A stretch of DNA of 64,000 nucleotides, from positions 1,426,001-1,490,000 of the forward strand of contig NZ_CP023068.1 of assembly GCF_002288525.1 (NCBI RefSeq), in the 5' to 3' direction. The number at the start of each line of letters is the position of its first letter. Positions within the stretch are counted from its first letter, which is position 1. Made by a program: the position numbers and the translations under genes. The notes beneath the pieces were generated by a model that worked only from the letters and a program-made list of their open reading frames with translations, was not told the origin of the DNA and did not search any database. The DNA is from Sinorhizobium sojae CCBAU 05684. GTDB lineage: Bacteria > Pseudomonadota > Alphaproteobacteria > Rhizobiales > Rhizobiaceae. Below, piece after piece: positions 26,111 through 35,525 of the stretch.

Positions 26111-27325
26111 TCACGCAACGGCCAGCGATTTCAGTCTGATGCTGTTGTTTGCCAAAACGTCCGGACTGACTCGCGCGCCCCTTTCGACCAGCAACCGGCC
26201 CTCAACGTAGTCCCTGACGCAATTGATGCAGTCGAGGGCGATCACCGCACCCTCGCGGAGATAGACGATACTGAAGCTGCGGGTGTTGGGATCGCCCCGC
26301 ACCACCGTTCTGTCGAAGCCGGCGGAAAGACCCACGGTCTGAAGCCGGAGGTCGTACTGGTTCGACCAGAACCAGGGGATTGCGCTGTAGGGCGTCAGTT
26401 CACCGCAAAGTGTCTTTGCCACGGCAGTGGCCTGATCGTGGGCGTTCTGCACGGACTCGATCCGCAGGCCGTGGGTGCTCTTGACCCGAGCGCAGTCGCC
26501 GATCGCGAAAACGTCTGGCAGACTTGTCCGGCAATGCTCGTCGACATCGAGGCCGTTCTCTCCCGCCGCTCCGGCCTCGGTCAGCGGTTCGACACAAGGC
26601 ACGATACCTATGCCGACGATGACGATATCCGCAGGCAGCGTCTCACCATCTTTCAAGAGGACGCCCGTGACGCGCCCCTTGTTGCCGACAAAGCTCTCGA
26701 TACCGGTCTCGAGCCTGATGTCGACCCCGTGGTCACGGTGCTCCCGCTCGTAGAAACGTGACAGCGGTTCCGCTGCCACGCGGGCGAGCACCCTGTTCAT
26801 CGCCTCGACGACGGTCACCGTTTTCCTAAGCTTGGTTAGCGCAGCCGCGGCCTCGAGCCCGATGTAACCGCCGCCGACGACTACCACTCGTTCAGCGCTG
26901 GCAAGATCCTCCACGAGCCGGTCCACATCCGAGCGTGTCCGGACCGCGTGGATGCCTTGAAGATCATGGCCGGGGCAAGTCATCCGGCGCGGGCGCCCGC
27001 CTGCGGACCAGACAAGACTGCCGTAACTGAAGTTGGTGCCATCCGCGCACAGGACCTGCTTCTCCTTCGCGTCGACCTTGACGATTTCGTTTCCGAGCCA
27101 AAGGTCGATGTTGCGCGACGTCCAGAACTCAGCCGGCCGGATCAGAATGCGGTCGAACGTCTTGCCACCAAGAAGATAGTCCTTGGAGAGGGGCGGACGT
27201 TCATAAGGAGGATCCCGCTCCTCGCCGAGGAGGCCGATCGATCCCTGGAAGCCGTTCTGGCGAAGCGACGTCGCTGCCTGGGCACCGCCGTGCCCGCTTC
27301 CGACGATGAGGCAATCGTAATGCAT
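26111..27325 (-). CDS. FAD-dependent ferredoxin reductase
   Basis: 404 residues from ATG 27325 (GGAGGGCGCG upstream). Pyridine nucleotide-disulfide reductase fold: FAD-binding 'CLIVGSGHGGAQAATSLRQN', 'PPYERPPLSKDYLLGG', NAD-binding 'RVVVVGGGYIGLEAAAALTK', and the second FAD motif 'LPDVFAIGDCARVKS'. It has the C-terminal region of the rhodocoxin/putidaredoxin reductase group. It should reduce the adjacent ferredoxin with NAD(P)H. The 30-bp gap to the ferredoxin gene indicates one transcript. Confidence 0.93.
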   Translation of the reverse strand: MHYDCLIVGSGHGGAQAATSLRQNGFQGSIGLLGEERDPPYERPPLSKDYLLGGKTFDRILIRPAEFWTSRNIDLWLGNEIVKVDAKEKQVLCADGTNFSYGSLVWSAGGRPRRMTCPGHDLQGIHAVRTRSDVDRLVEDLASAERVVVVGGGYIGLEAAAALTKLRKTVTVVEAMNRVLARVAAEPLSRFYEREHRDHGVDIRLETGIESFVGNKGRVTGVLLKDGETLPADIVIVGIGIVPCVEPLTEAGAAGENGLDVDEHCRTSLPDVFAIGDCARVKSTHGLRIESVQNAHDQATAVAKTLCGELTPYSAIPWFWSNQYDLRLQTVGLSAGFDRTVVRGDPNTRSFSIVYLREGAVIALDCINCVRDYVEGRLLVERGARVSPDVLANNSIRLKSLAVA

Positions 27326-27389
27326 CGCGCCCTCCTCCGGCAGCGTAATTTGCACATGTGTTGATTTCCGCGCGTGCGAGCGATGTTGC

Positions 27390-27947
27390 TCAGGAACGCG
27401 CTGCTCCAATCAGGACGAAGGCCATCGTTGCCGGCAACGTCCCCTTGTTTCGCCAGGCATGGCGCGTTCCGCACTGGATCGCGATGTCGCCTTGGCGCAG
27501 ATGCACCTCCGCCCCGTCATCGAGCTCCAGCCAGATCTCGCCTTCGAGCACGATGTCGTAGTCGATCGAATCCGTCGTGTGCATGCCGGGGTTTTCGCGC
27601 TCGAAGAGTTCTGCGAGCCCCGGCAACTGCACCTGCTGCTCAACCGCCGCTGCTGCCGGATCGAAACTCGGGTCGGCCATCACCGAATCCGGCGGGAAAC
27701 GAACGATCATCAGGCGCGTCTCGCCGACGGAAGGCGTGATTGCGATCCCGGGCAGGGCGGGGTCCGATTCGTCCAGGGGAAGCTTCGGTTCGGGCGCCGT
27801 TGCCCAACAGACCGAAGTCACGAAGCCCGGGACGGAAGCATGAAGATGCGCATTGGGCACCTCTCCGTCGCTGATGAAGACAGAACGACCATTCCTGATG
27901 CCTGTCACCACCCGCCGCGGCACGTCAGTCTGCTTGTCAACCGACAT
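27390..27947 (-). CDS. cupin-domain protein
   Basis: 185 residues. The C-terminal half is a single cupin: '[20 protein letters not shown]', then '[20 protein letters not shown]'. The first motif has only one His well before the barrel strand ('[10 protein letters not shown]') and the second keeps His in 'GTRHAWRN', so the metal site may be incomplete. The N-terminal part ('[20 protein letters not shown]') is typical of cupins found beside aromatic and salicylate-like degradation genes. It overlaps ligK by 11 bp and precedes the reductase gene. A sensor or isomerase role is as possible as a dioxygenase. Confidence 0.8.
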   Translation of the reverse strand: MSVDKQTDVPRRVVTGIRNGRSVFISDGEVPNAHLHASVPGFVTSVCWATAPEPKLPLDESDPALPGIAITPSVGETRLMIVRFPPDSVMADPSFDPAAAAVEQQVQLPGLAELFERENPGMHTTDSIDYDIVLEGEIWLELDDGAEVHLRQGDIAIQCGTRHAWRNKGTLPATMAFVLIGAARS

Positions 27948-28611
27948 AGACGAGTCCCTCCTCCAGGAGCTTCGGGCGCATATTGTTGACGTCGAGGCTC
28001 AGCTCGCCCGCTGCATAGCGCAGTCGCTTCTCCTCCTCCATGCGCTCCCGCTGCCGCCCCTTCTCGAGTGCTGCTGCCGCACTTTCGGCCGGGACTACGC
28101 AAACGCCGTCGTCATCGGCTACGATGACATCGCCGGGGTTGATCAGGCAGCCCGCACAGACGATCGGCACCTGGACATTGGCCAGGGTCTCCTTGACCGT
28201 GCCCTGTGCGAAAATCGATTTCGACCAGACCGGGAACTGCATCTCGGTCAGCGCCGCGACATCGCGGACGCCGGCATCGATGACGAGCCCGCGAATCCCA
28301 AGCGCTTTGGCGGAGGTCGCCAGGAGGTCGCCGAAATAGCCGTCGTCGCAAGGCGATGTCGGCGCCACGACCAGAATATCTCCCGGCCGGGCCTCGCCTA
28401 GCGCCACATGGATCATCCAGTTGTCGCCGGGCGCGACCTCGCAGGTCAGCGCATTGCCGGAAATCCTGGCGGGCCGGTAGATCGGCCGCATGTGGGGAGC
28501 GAGGAGCCCTTTCCTGCCCTGCGCCTCATGAATTGTCGCCACGCCAAGCTCGCCAAGACCGCGCACAATATCCTCGTCGGTCCGACTTATGTTTCGCATT
28601 ACCTTTGCCAT
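27937..28611 (-). CDS. ligK: 4-carboxy-4-hydroxy-2-oxoadipate aldolase (RraA-like)
   Basis: 224 residues from ATG 28611. RraA/HMG-aldolase fold: '[20 protein letters not shown]', '[20 protein letters not shown]', '[20 protein letters not shown]', 'AGVRDVAAL' (metal-ligand Asp and substrate Arg) and '[16 protein letters not shown]'. I recognise LigK/GalC/ProA, which cleaves the LigJ product to pyruvate and oxaloacetate and also decarboxylates oxaloacetate. It is first in a seven-gene operon (ligK, cupin, reductase, ferredoxin, pntAA, pntAB, pntB) from a promoter covered by the palindrome at 28673. Confidence 0.9.
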   Translation of the reverse strand: MAKVMRNISRTDEDIVRGLGELGVATIHEAQGRKGLLAPHMRPIYRPARISGNALTCEVAPGDNWMIHVALGEARPGDILVVAPTSPCDDGYFGDLLATSAKALGIRGLVIDAGVRDVAALTEMQFPVWSKSIFAQGTVKETLANVQVPIVCAGCLINPGDVIVADDDGVCVVPAESAAAALEKGRQRERMEEEKRLRYAAGELSLDVNNMRPKLLEEGLVYVG

Positions 28612-28672
28612 GATGCCCCTCCCGGTCACCACGACCGCCGAACGTACCGCCCGACGATCATCTTGTTTTTGT

Positions 28673-28690
28673 AGATACTAATTAGTATCT
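28673..28690. promoter_or_regulatory. cluster operator, ligK promoter
   Basis: AGATACTAATTAGTATCT is a perfect 18-bp palindrome. On the minus strand TTGACA lies 16 bp before GATACT, so the operator covers the -10 element of the ligK operon. Confidence 0.85.
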
Positions 28691-28746
28691 GAATTCTAAT
28701 GCGAATGTCAATGTCACAAGTGAGAAGTTCCGCGGGTGTCAGGCAG

Positions 28747-28782
28747 AAAAAAAGGGGCCCGAGCGCAGCGCCTGAGCCCCCC
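28747..28782 (-). terminator. terminator of the liv operon
   Basis: On the minus strand GGGGCTCAGGCGC-TGC-GCTCGGGCCCC folds into a GC-rich hairpin followed by seven T, 24 bp after the livK-type stop. Confidence 0.8.
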
Positions 28783-28805
28783 AATGCCGCGCACATCGAT
28801 TGTGA

Positions 28806-30047
28806 TCAGTGAGAGGGGGTCCTCCCCTCGAAGGAGATCATCTTTCCGAGCGGCTGGTAGGCAGAGCCGTCGAACTGAAAGAGCTGAAGGCTCTCGATCG
28901 GGTAAACGTCTTCAGCGCTCTTCGTATTGAGTGTGATCCCCGGCAACAGAAGATCCAGCTCGACGCCGTTAAGGTTGCGGACAGTCTCCATCAACGCTTC
29001 GCGCGTTGGCGCCTTCATCGACTGAAGCACCCTGACCAGCGCGTCGCCGGTTGCATAGCCGACCTGACCAAGCGCATCGTCCAGTGAATAGCGAGCCTTG
29101 GCGGCCTGATGATCGGCGACGTAACGGGTGACACCCGGATCGTCTCCTGGAGCAGTCGCATTCACCTGCTTCAGATATTGGCTGGTTATAACGCCCTTCG
29201 CATTTTCCAGACCCGCCGGCTTCAGGGACGCGACGGAAGCGGCGATGTTCGAGACGAGAGTCGTCGGCTTCCAGCCGCTTTCCGCCGCGAAACGCACGGC
29301 TTCGGCACCTTGCTTCGGACCGGTGATCACCACTAGTGTGTCCGCGCCGGAAGCCTTCAGGGTCGAAAGCTGGGTTTCGACGGTCGGATCGGCCGATGTC
29401 ACCGGCTGAGCGGCGGCGATTTGGATGTTTGACATGCTGACCGCGTCCTCGAGAGCCTTGCGGAAGATCTGCCCCGTCTCGGTGTTCAGATATAGCAGCG
29501 CGATCTTCGCCTGCGGCTTCGTCTCGACGAGGTAACGGGCGAACACGGCTGCCTCAGTCGTGAAGGACGGGACGAGACCTATCTCCCATTCCGGTCCCGC
29601 GAGTTCGTGGACGCCCGAATACATGAACAGGTTCGGCACCTCGCGCTGCGTAATATACCGGCCGATCGCCTGATTGTTGGGCGTTCCTGCAGTCGCAAGA
29701 ACGGCGAACACCTCCTCACGCTCCACCAGCTTTCGCACATTGGTGAGCGTGCGCTGCGGATCGAGGCCGTCGTCCTCCACGAGGAGCTCGATCCTGCGGG
29801 TCTTGCCGTCGCCCATCTTCACGCCTCCACCGGCATTGACGGCATCGACCTTCGTCCTGACGCCATCGGCGATCGCACCGATCGCCGCGACGGGGCCCGT
29901 CAGCGGTCCCGATATGCCGATCTTGACGACGTCGTCCGTAACGCCAGGGGTCTCGCTCTGCTGGGCCCGCGCGACGCTGGCCATGAGTCCAGCCAACGCC
30001 AGCACCTGCATCAGGCTGAAAGCTCCCTTCGGAATGCGTATCGGCAT
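28806..30047 (-). CDS. livK: branched-chain-amino-acid-type ABC substrate-binding protein
   Basis: 413 residues with a signal peptide (1-28, ending 'ASVARA'). Type I periplasmic binding fold of the Leu/Ile/Val and aromatic-acid group: 'VVKIGISGPLTGPVAAIGAI', 'RIELLVEDDGLDPQRTLTNV', 'RKLVEREEVFAVLATAGTP'. Members near aromatic catabolic genes bind benzoate-type acids rather than amino acids. It is last in the liv operon, one base after livM, ahead of a strong terminator. Ligand inferred to be the aromatic growth substrate of the cluster. Confidence 0.92.
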   Translation of the reverse strand: MPIRIPKGAFSLMQVLALAGLMASVARAQQSETPGVTDDVVKIGISGPLTGPVAAIGAIADGVRTKVDAVNAGGGVKMGDGKTRRIELLVEDDGLDPQRTLTNVRKLVEREEVFAVLATAGTPNNQAIGRYITQREVPNLFMYSGVHELAGPEWEIGLVPSFTTEAAVFARYLVETKPQAKIALLYLNTETGQIFRKALEDAVSMSNIQIAAAQPVTSADPTVETQLSTLKASGADTLVVITGPKQGAEAVRFAAESGWKPTTLVSNIAASVASLKPAGLENAKGVITSQYLKQVNATAPGDDPGVTRYVADHQAAKARYSLDDALGQVGYATGDALVRVLQSMKAPTREALMETVRNLNGVELDLLLPGITLNTKSAEDVYPIESLQLFQFDGSAYQPLGKMISFEGRTPSH

Positions 30048-30048
30048 G

Positions 30049-31059
30049 TCATTCTCCTCCCAATTGGCCGGGCAATGCGCCCGGCATCCGTGACAAAACC
30101 TTGAATTTGAGGGTACCCGGAACGGCCGCCTTGAGCTTGTCGATCCGCAATCCGGCGATGCCCTGGCGCGCGACCATCATCATGCCGATCAGGCAGAGGC
30201 CGTAGATCAAGCCGCCGAGCGCCGGGCTTATGTCGGTAGTAACACCCGGTACGAAGACCACGAACACCGCACCGATGAACGCGCCGGCAATGCTGGTGAT
30301 GCCGCCGACGATGCCGCCGATCAGGATGTCGATCGATTTCATCGGCAGGAAGGACTGGGGGCTGATGAAGCCGTTCAGGATGCAGAAGAGTCCGCCGCCG
30401 AGCCCTGCGAGTGCGGAACTCACGGCAAAGGCTGCCAGCCGGCCTTTCACCAGGTTGATGCCCATGGCCTCGGCGATCACCGGATTGTCGCGGACGGCGC
30501 GCATGAGGCGACCGGTGTCACCCCGCAGCAGCCGCCTGACGATCAGCACCGAAACCGCGGCGCAGATGAGCGTCAGGCCGTAGAGCCACGCTTCCTGGCT
30601 TCCCGCAAACCATTTCGGCGCAAACGGCTGATCGGTGGCAAGGCCGGTGACGCCGCCCGTGAGCCCGTCCATCTTCAACAAGAGTTGCGGAAAGGCGCAT
30701 GCGACGCCAAAGGTGATGATCGCAAGCTGCAACCCTTGCAGCCTCAGCGCCGGCAGCCCGAGTAGCACGCCGACCGAGCCGGTGACGATGGCCGATACAG
30801 GAAGAGTGGCGACCGGATCCCAGCCGAAATTGACGTTGAGGATAGCCGTCGTGTAGGCGCCAACTCCGAAGAGAGCGCCCTGTGCCAGGCAGATCTGGCC
30901 AGTGAAGCCGAGCAGCAGATTGAGGCCGAGCACAGCGATGCCGTAGGAGACCGCTATGCTGAACTCGAACAGCAGGAAGTCGGGGACCGTGAGAGGCAGA
31001 CCGAGGGCGGCCACAGCGAGAAGGCCCGCTGGGACAAATCGAAGATGTTGCGTGCTCAT
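30049..31059 (-). CDS. livM: ABC permease LivM-like
   Basis: 336 residues, about nine hydrophobic segments. 'ISYG'-type start region reads 'FSIAVSYGIAVLGLNLLLGF', then 'TGQICLAQGALFGVGAYTTA', both characteristic of LivM. 'RAVRDNPVIAEAMGINL' is the ATPase-contact loop. Its start overlaps the livH stop (ATGA). It pairs with LivH to form the pore. Confidence 0.94.
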   Translation of the reverse strand: MSTQHLRFVPAGLLAVAALGLPLTVPDFLLFEFSIAVSYGIAVLGLNLLLGFTGQICLAQGALFGVGAYTTAILNVNFGWDPVATLPVSAIVTGSVGVLLGLPALRLQGLQLAIITFGVACAFPQLLLKMDGLTGGVTGLATDQPFAPKWFAGSQEAWLYGLTLICAAVSVLIVRRLLRGDTGRLMRAVRDNPVIAEAMGINLVKGRLAAFAVSSALAGLGGGLFCILNGFISPQSFLPMKSIDILIGGIVGGITSIAGAFIGAVFVVFVPGVTTDISPALGGLIYGLCLIGMMMVARQGIAGLRIDKLKAAVPGTLKFKVLSRMPGALPGQLGGE

Positions 31060-31937
31060 AGCTTGACCACCGTGCGAGTACCGAAAAGGCCTACAGGCCG
31101 AACGAGCAGGACAAGGAGGGCGACGATGATCGGGATGACCACACGCAGATCCGCGCCGATGAAGGGAAGGAAGGCAGCGCCGACGCTTTCGGCCACTCCG
31201 ACGATCAAGCCGCCGATCATGGCGCCGAGCGGACTGTCCCAGCCGCCAAGAGTGGCCGACGCAAGGGCATAAAGCAGGATCGGCATCATCATGGTCGGAC
31301 TGAGAAACAGTCGCGGTGCGACCAGCGCAGCCGCGACGAACCCGATCGTTGCTGCAAAGCCCCAGCCAAGCATCAGCATGCGCTCTACGGGGATCCCGAC
31401 GAGGAGGCTCTTTTCACTGTCATAGGCGGAGGCGCGCATGGCGAGGCCGAGCCTCGTGAACCGGAAGGTCGCTCCCATCGCGATCGCAAGACAGAGAAGC
31501 ACCGCCAGCGTGCCGACGGCACTTGCCGTCACGCGAATGCCCAGTACGTCCCAGCCGACACTGGGGAACATTGAGGGAAAGGCTCGCTGGTCCGAGCCCC
31601 AGAGCCATAGCGAAAACGCCTGTAACACCACGAACAGGCCGAGTGTAACGACGACGACCGTTTCGACAGGGGCCTTGGAAACGGGCCGGACGACGAAGCG
31701 GAAGACGCCGATGCCAAGCAGGAAGGACAGAAGCGCGACGAGGGGGAAAGAAACCATCATCGGCAGCCCCCATTCGCAGAGCTGCCAGGCGCAATAGGCG
31801 GAGAAGGTGGCGATCTCACCCTGACCGAAATTGACGATGCGCGTTGCGCGAAAGATCAGGACCAGCGCCATCGCCAGCGACGCGTAGATGGCCCCGGAGG
31901 CGAGTCCATCGACGACGAGTTGGAAGAACAAAGCCAT
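31056..31937 (-). CDS. livH: ABC permease LivH-like
   Basis: 293 residues from ATG 31937; ten upstream in-frame codons are unlikely to be used. 'DGLASGAIYASLAMALVLIF' and 'RIVNFGQGEIATFSAY' are the LivH N-terminal signature. The ATPase-contact loop is 'TRLGLAMRASAYDSEKSLLV'. It begins one base after the livF stop and overlaps livM by 4 bp. Confidence 0.94.
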   Translation of the reverse strand: MALFFQLVVDGLASGAIYASLAMALVLIFRATRIVNFGQGEIATFSAYCAWQLCEWGLPMMVSFPLVALLSFLLGIGVFRFVVRPVSKAPVETVVVVTLGLFVVLQAFSLWLWGSDQRAFPSMFPSVGWDVLGIRVTASAVGTLAVLLCLAIAMGATFRFTRLGLAMRASAYDSEKSLLVGIPVERMLMLGWGFAATIGFVAAALVAPRLFLSPTMMMPILLYALASATLGGWDSPLGAMIGGLIVGVAESVGAAFLPFIGADLRVVIPIIVALLVLLVRPVGLFGTRTVVKL

Positions 31938-31938
31938 C

Positions 31939-32649
31939 TCACACTCCGAGGTAGGATTGCTGGACAACCTCGTTGCCGAGGAGGTCCCGTGCTGCGCCGC
32001 TCACCGTGATTGCTCCGGCTTCAAGAACATGGGCGCGATGGGCAAACTGCAGCGTCAAATCGGCATTCTGCTCGACGATCAGGAGCGTCATGCCGTGCTC
32101 GCGGTTGAGCGTCTTGAAGATCTCAAAGATCTCCTGCGTGATCGCCGGCGCCAGACCGAGCGAAGGCTCGTCGCACATCAGCAGCCTCGGGCGCGACATC
32201 AGCGCCCGGGCAAGCGCCAGCATCTGCTGCTCGCCGCCGCTGAGGCTGAGGGCCTGCTGCCGCCGCCGCTCGGAGAGCCGGGGAAAGGCCGCGTACCACC
32301 GTTCCATGTCGGAAGCGATCTGCCGCTTGTCGCCGATCGTATAAGCACCAGCCGCAAGGTTCTCCTCAACCGTGAAGTCGCCGAAGGTTCCGCGGCCCTG
32401 TGGTATGTGCGCAAGGCCGAGCGCCACCCTTTGTGCCGCGTTGCAGCCGTTGAGATTCGAGCCGCAAAAATCGACGGTTCCCCGGGCGGGCATGAGTCCC
32501 GACAGGGCTCTGAGGATCGTCGTCTTGCCGGCGCCGTTCGACCCGAGCAGCGCTACGATCGCGCCTTGCTCGACGGAAAAGTCAACGCCATGCAAAACGT
32601 CGGCTGCGCCGTATCCGGCAGACAGGCACTTCACCTGCAGCATTGTCAT
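31939..32649 (-). CDS. livF: ABC ATPase LivF-like
   Basis: 236 residues from ATG 32649 (GGAGGACACG upstream; a second ATG two codons on is possible). Walker A 'GSNGAGKTT', signature 'LSGGEQQML', Walker B 'LLMCDEPSLGL'. 'LVEQNADLTLQFAHRAHVLE' is the LivF-type H-loop region ('LIVEQN'). It overlaps the livG stop by 4 bp. Confidence 0.94.
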   Translation of the reverse strand: MTMLQVKCLSAGYGAADVLHGVDFSVEQGAIVALLGSNGAGKTTILRALSGLMPARGTVDFCGSNLNGCNAAQRVALGLAHIPQGRGTFGDFTVEENLAAGAYTIGDKRQIASDMERWYAAFPRLSERRRQQALSLSGGEQQMLALARALMSRPRLLMCDEPSLGLAPAITQEIFEIFKTLNREHGMTLLIVEQNADLTLQFAHRAHVLEAGAITVSGAARDLLGNEVVQQSYLGV

Positions 32650-33443
32650 CGTGTCCTCCCGAGATAGGCGTCGATGACTGCCGGATTGGCCTTCACCTCC
32701 ATGGGCGTGCCGCTCGCCAGATTGCGACCGAGATGGAAAACCTCGACGCGATCGCAAAGGCTCATGACGAGCCCCATGTGATGCTCGATTAGGACGATCG
32801 CGACGCCATGGTCCTCGCGAACGCGGGCGACGAGCTCGCCGAATTCAGCGACCTCGCCATGGGTGAGGCCGCCCGCCGGCTCATCGAGGAGAAGCACCGT
32901 GGGACGGGAGGCAAGCGCCCGGGCGATTTCCATCCGCTTTTGCGTCGGATAGGGCAGCGAGCCTGCCGCCTCGTCAGCAACGCCGGAAAGCTTGAGATCG
33001 TCGAGTATCGCACGGCACCGCTGCTCGCTCTCGCTTTCCCGATGACGGGCACGCCCGGGTCGAAGCACCGCCTCGACAAAGCGGCCGCCGGTCAAGTGGT
33101 GGGCGCCAAGCATGACATTCTCCAGAACCGTCATGGCGCCATAGATGCCGAGGTTCTGAAATGTGCGCGCAATGCCCATATGAATGATCCGGCGCGCGGG
33201 TACCGTCTCGATCGCCTGTCCGCAAAGACGGATCGAACCGGCGGTCACTGCGCTAAGCCGGGTGATGGAATTGAACAGCGTCGTCTTGCCGGCGCCGTTC
33301 GGTCCGATCAGGCCGCATATTTCGCCGGCATTTACGCTGAGCGAGACGCCCTTGAGCGCATGTATGCCGCCAAAGCGCACATCGACATTTTCGACGGAAA
33401 GCACCGGGCCGCCGCTGCCGGCAGCCTTGAGATCCACAGCCAT
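32646..33443 (-). CDS. livG: ABC ATPase LivG-like
   Basis: 265 residues from ATG 33443, with GGAGG upstream. Walker A 'GPNGAGKTT', LivG-type 'GIARTFQNLGIYGAMTVLEN', 'LPYPTQKRMEIARAL' in the signature position (Ser-Gly-Gly is not present as such, normal for LivG), Walker B 'VLLLDEPAGGL' and 'IEHHMGLVMSLCDRV'. It is the first gene of the liv operon, 80 bp from the palindromic promoter. Confidence 0.94.
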   Translation of the reverse strand: MAVDLKAAGSGGPVLSVENVDVRFGGIHALKGVSLSVNAGEICGLIGPNGAGKTTLFNSITRLSAVTAGSIRLCGQAIETVPARRIIHMGIARTFQNLGIYGAMTVLENVMLGAHHLTGGRFVEAVLRPGRARHRESESEQRCRAILDDLKLSGVADEAAGSLPYPTQKRMEIARALASRPTVLLLDEPAGGLTHGEVAEFGELVARVREDHGVAIVLIEHHMGLVMSLCDRVEVFHLGRNLASGTPMEVKANPAVIDAYLGRTR

Positions 33444-33522
33444 CCTATCCTCCCTGGGGCTGTTCAGTCGGTTCCGAGGTTGTCCCCGCCAATTCTCCTC
33501 TGCGGCGCCTTGACAATCCTCA

Positions 33523-33540
33523 AGATACCGCAAAGTATCT
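33523..33540. promoter_or_regulatory. cluster operator, liv promoter
   Basis: AGATACCGCAAAGTATCT. On the minus strand TTGACA sits 16 bp before GATACT; the operator covers this -10, the same design as at ligK. Confidence 0.85.
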
Positions 33541-33831
33541 GAAGTCCGAATGGTATGTCAATGCTTACTTTGAGGTGTAGGGGCAAGCCGTCGGGTAGGA
33601 AATGATGTGAGGCGGTCGTTAGCGGAAACCTCGGGTGCACCGGGCGGCTGCAAGCGGGGAGAGCCGGCTGAAACGGCAAAATGGAGGAGAGATGTCAGCG
33701 AGCGAAATCTTCATGCCTGCGCCGTCAACGGCGGCAGCGCATCATATCGAACTGCGCCAGAAGCCTCGCCGGGTCAGGACCGGCCGGATGCTGCGCCAAA
33801 CCACCAGACCATCCAACAGGAGACAAATAAT

Positions 33832-34248
33832 ATGATCGATTCACGAACTGCCCCCTACGCCATCCTCATACTGCGGGTGGCACTCGGGCTACTATTTCTC
33901 GCCCATGCCGGTTTGAAGGTCTTCGTCTTCACGCCGGCCGGGACGGCACAGTTCTTTGCAAGCCTCGGCCTGCCGGCTGCCCTCGCCTATCTGACGATCG
34001 CTGTCGAGACCCTGGGCGGCGTCGCCCTCATCGTCGGCTTTTTCGCGCGGGTGGCTGCGCTTGCCCTGATACCGGTATTGCTCGGCGCGATCATCACAGT
34101 CCATGCCGCGGCAGGCTTCTTCTTCACCAACCCGAATGGCGGATGGGAATTCTTGGCGCTGTGGATCGTTGGATTGGCGGCGGTTGTTCTTGCAGGCGAT
34201 GGTGCGCTTGCGGTGCGCCCGACCTTCAATCGCAAGGCAACCGGCTGA
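33832..34248 (+). CDS. DoxX family membrane protein
   Basis: 138 residues from ATG 33832. Four hydrophobic helices: 'ILILRVALGLLFLAHAGLKV' at the start is the DoxX signature. Others are 'IAVETLGGVALIVGFF', 'AALALIPVLLGAIITVHAAA' and 'FLALWIVGLAAVVLAG'. DoxX proteins sit in the inner membrane and accompany oxidoreductases and thiol/redox systems; the biochemical role is unclear. It is alone on the plus strand, converging on the TetR gene. Confidence 0.9.
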   Translation: MIDSRTAPYAILILRVALGLLFLAHAGLKVFVFTPAGTAQFFASLGLPAALAYLTIAVETLGGVALIVGFFARVAALALIPVLLGAIITVHAAAGFFFTNPNGGWEFLALWIVGLAAVVLAGDGALAVRPTFNRKATG

Positions 34249-34316
34249 TCATGGCCCTCGCCCGCGGCCGATAACCGTGTCGCGGGCACTCCCCGGACGT
34301 CGCACCCGCAAAAGGC

Positions 34317-34919
34317 TCAGCTCGCCTCTTCCTTGGCGCCGTAGGCCTCATACATCGATGTCAGGGCGACTTTCACCAGTTCGCCGACCGTCGGTCCATT
34401 TGTGAAGCTCGACGCCGCCCCATAGGTCAGCTCAAAAACGATGCCGCCGAGAGCGGTCGGCCCGGCGGGCGCCTCGCCCTCCGGGAACATCCGAAGCAGG
34501 ATTTTGCCGAGCCCCTCCCATTGAGCGCGGAACAGGTTCGAATGGCGCTCTCCGAAGGTGGCATTGCGTCGCGCGTGGCGGAAGAGCTCCAATGCCAGCA
34601 TCCCCCAGCTCGGGTCGGTAGAGCGCTCCTGGGCCCAACTGCTTAACGTATCGATCAACTCGCGCGGATCTTCGATTGGCCCGAGCAGTTCCTGGAGCTC
34701 GACCACGTCTTCGCCCGCATGGGTCTCGAGCAGGTAGAGGAAAATGTCTTCCTTGCCGTTGAAATTGGAATAGAAGGCTCCCTTGCTGAAACCCGCTTCC
34801 TCGGCGATGCGCTCGATAGTTGCGCCCTCGTAGCCTTCGCGGGCGACGACCTCGCGCGCGGACGCCAGCAGCTTTGCTTTCGTCCGCGCCTGACTCTGTT
34901 CCCGTGTCAATCGCGCCAA
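34317..34919 (-). CDS. TetR family transcriptional regulator of the catabolic cluster
   Basis: 200 residues; the start is TTG 34919 with GGGAGAG seven bases upstream. The N-terminal helix-turn-helix is 'ATIERIAEEAGFSKGAFYSN' (about 33-52), and the effector domain follows. The promoter region contains a cluster palindrome at 34950, so it should repress itself. Because the same palindrome covers the promoters of ligK, liv, P450 and frmA/doxX, it is the best candidate for the regulator of the whole 17.9-37.1 kb region. The inducer is probably the aromatic substrate or a CoA/ring-cleavage intermediate (inference). Confidence 0.92.
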   Translation of the reverse strand: MARLTREQSQARTKAKLLASAREVVAREGYEGATIERIAEEAGFSKGAFYSNFNGKEDIFLYLLETHAGEDVVELQELLGPIEDPRELIDTLSSWAQERSTDPSWGMLALELFRHARRNATFGERHSNLFRAQWEGLGKILLRMFPEGEAPAGPTALGGIVFELTYGAASSFTNGPTVGELVKVALTSMYEAYGAKEEAS

Positions 34920-34948
34920 GATTACTCTCCCTGATTGCTATCGCACTC

Positions 34949-34966
34949 GGATACCTCGCAGTATCT
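34949..34966. promoter_or_regulatory. cluster operator, tetR promoter
   Basis: GGATACCTCGCAGTATCT, one mismatch from perfect symmetry. On the minus strand TTGACG precedes GATACT by 15 bp. It lies 31 bp upstream of the TTG start. Confidence 0.8.
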
Positions 34967-34982
34967 CGAAAACATCGGAGCG

Positions 34983-35342
34983 TCAATCAAGCACGGCCAG
35001 GACGCACGCCACCGACCAGAAGATCATGAACTCCGGCCCCTGCTTCTGCCAGCGCCAGTTCCAACCGTTGATGCGAAGGACGGCATAGCTGGCGCCAAGC
35101 AGCACGGCGACAGCCAGCCCGGCGGCAAGGCGCGGAAAGATATTGAGAACCAGTCCCGCACCGGCAGTCAACTCAACGATAATGGTAATGATCACGAATG
35201 CGCCAGCCGGATGGAACCCGGCCTTGGCAAATGTGGCCGAGGCAGGCCCGACATTGCGCATTTTGCCGATGCAATGGGGAATGAACCACAGGCCGCACAG
35301 CATCCGAAGGATTGCGCTCGGTTCGATCAAGATAAAATCCAT
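34983..35342 (-). CDS. DoxX family membrane protein
   Basis: 119 residues. 'AILRMLCGLWFIPHCIGKMR' is the first helix and the DoxX-type Arg/His surface. Three more hydrophobic segments follow ('AFVIITIIVELTAGAGLVLN', 'LAAGLAVAVLLGASYAVL', 'FMIFWSVACVLAVLD'). It is 12 bp downstream of a small open frame on the same strand and upstream of tetR. Presumably it is transcribed from the frmA-side palindromic promoter. Confidence 0.88.
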   Translation of the reverse strand: MDFILIEPSAILRMLCGLWFIPHCIGKMRNVGPASATFAKAGFHPAGAFVIITIIVELTAGAGLVLNIFPRLAAGLAVAVLLGASYAVLRINGWNWRWQKQGPEFMIFWSVACVLAVLD

Positions 35343-35354
35343 TCCCAGGCCCTC

Positions 35355-35525
35355 CTATGCCGCGTTCGGCGCTTCGACGTGGCGCTTGCCGTCACCCGGT
35401 GCTGCCGTACCGCGCGACCTCTGGCGAGACTCCGCCACGAGCACCTCGCCGGAATCGTCTGTGACCGGCGCCCTCATAACAGCCCCCGAACCGCTCGGCG
35501 GCTGCGCTCCCGCGAAATCAAACAT
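35355..35525 (-). CDS. small hypothetical protein (56 aa)
   Basis: ATG 35525 is preceded by GGGAGGG at good spacing. It lies between the palindromic promoter (35626) and the DoxX gene, with a 12-bp gap to the latter. The product ('MFDFAGAQPPSGSGAV...') is hydrophilic, without recognised motif. Position and ribosome binding site support translation; a leader function is possible. Confidence 0.5.
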   Translation of the reverse strand: MFDFAGAQPPSGSGAVMRAPVTDDSGEVLVAESRQRSRGTAAPGDGKRHVEAPNAA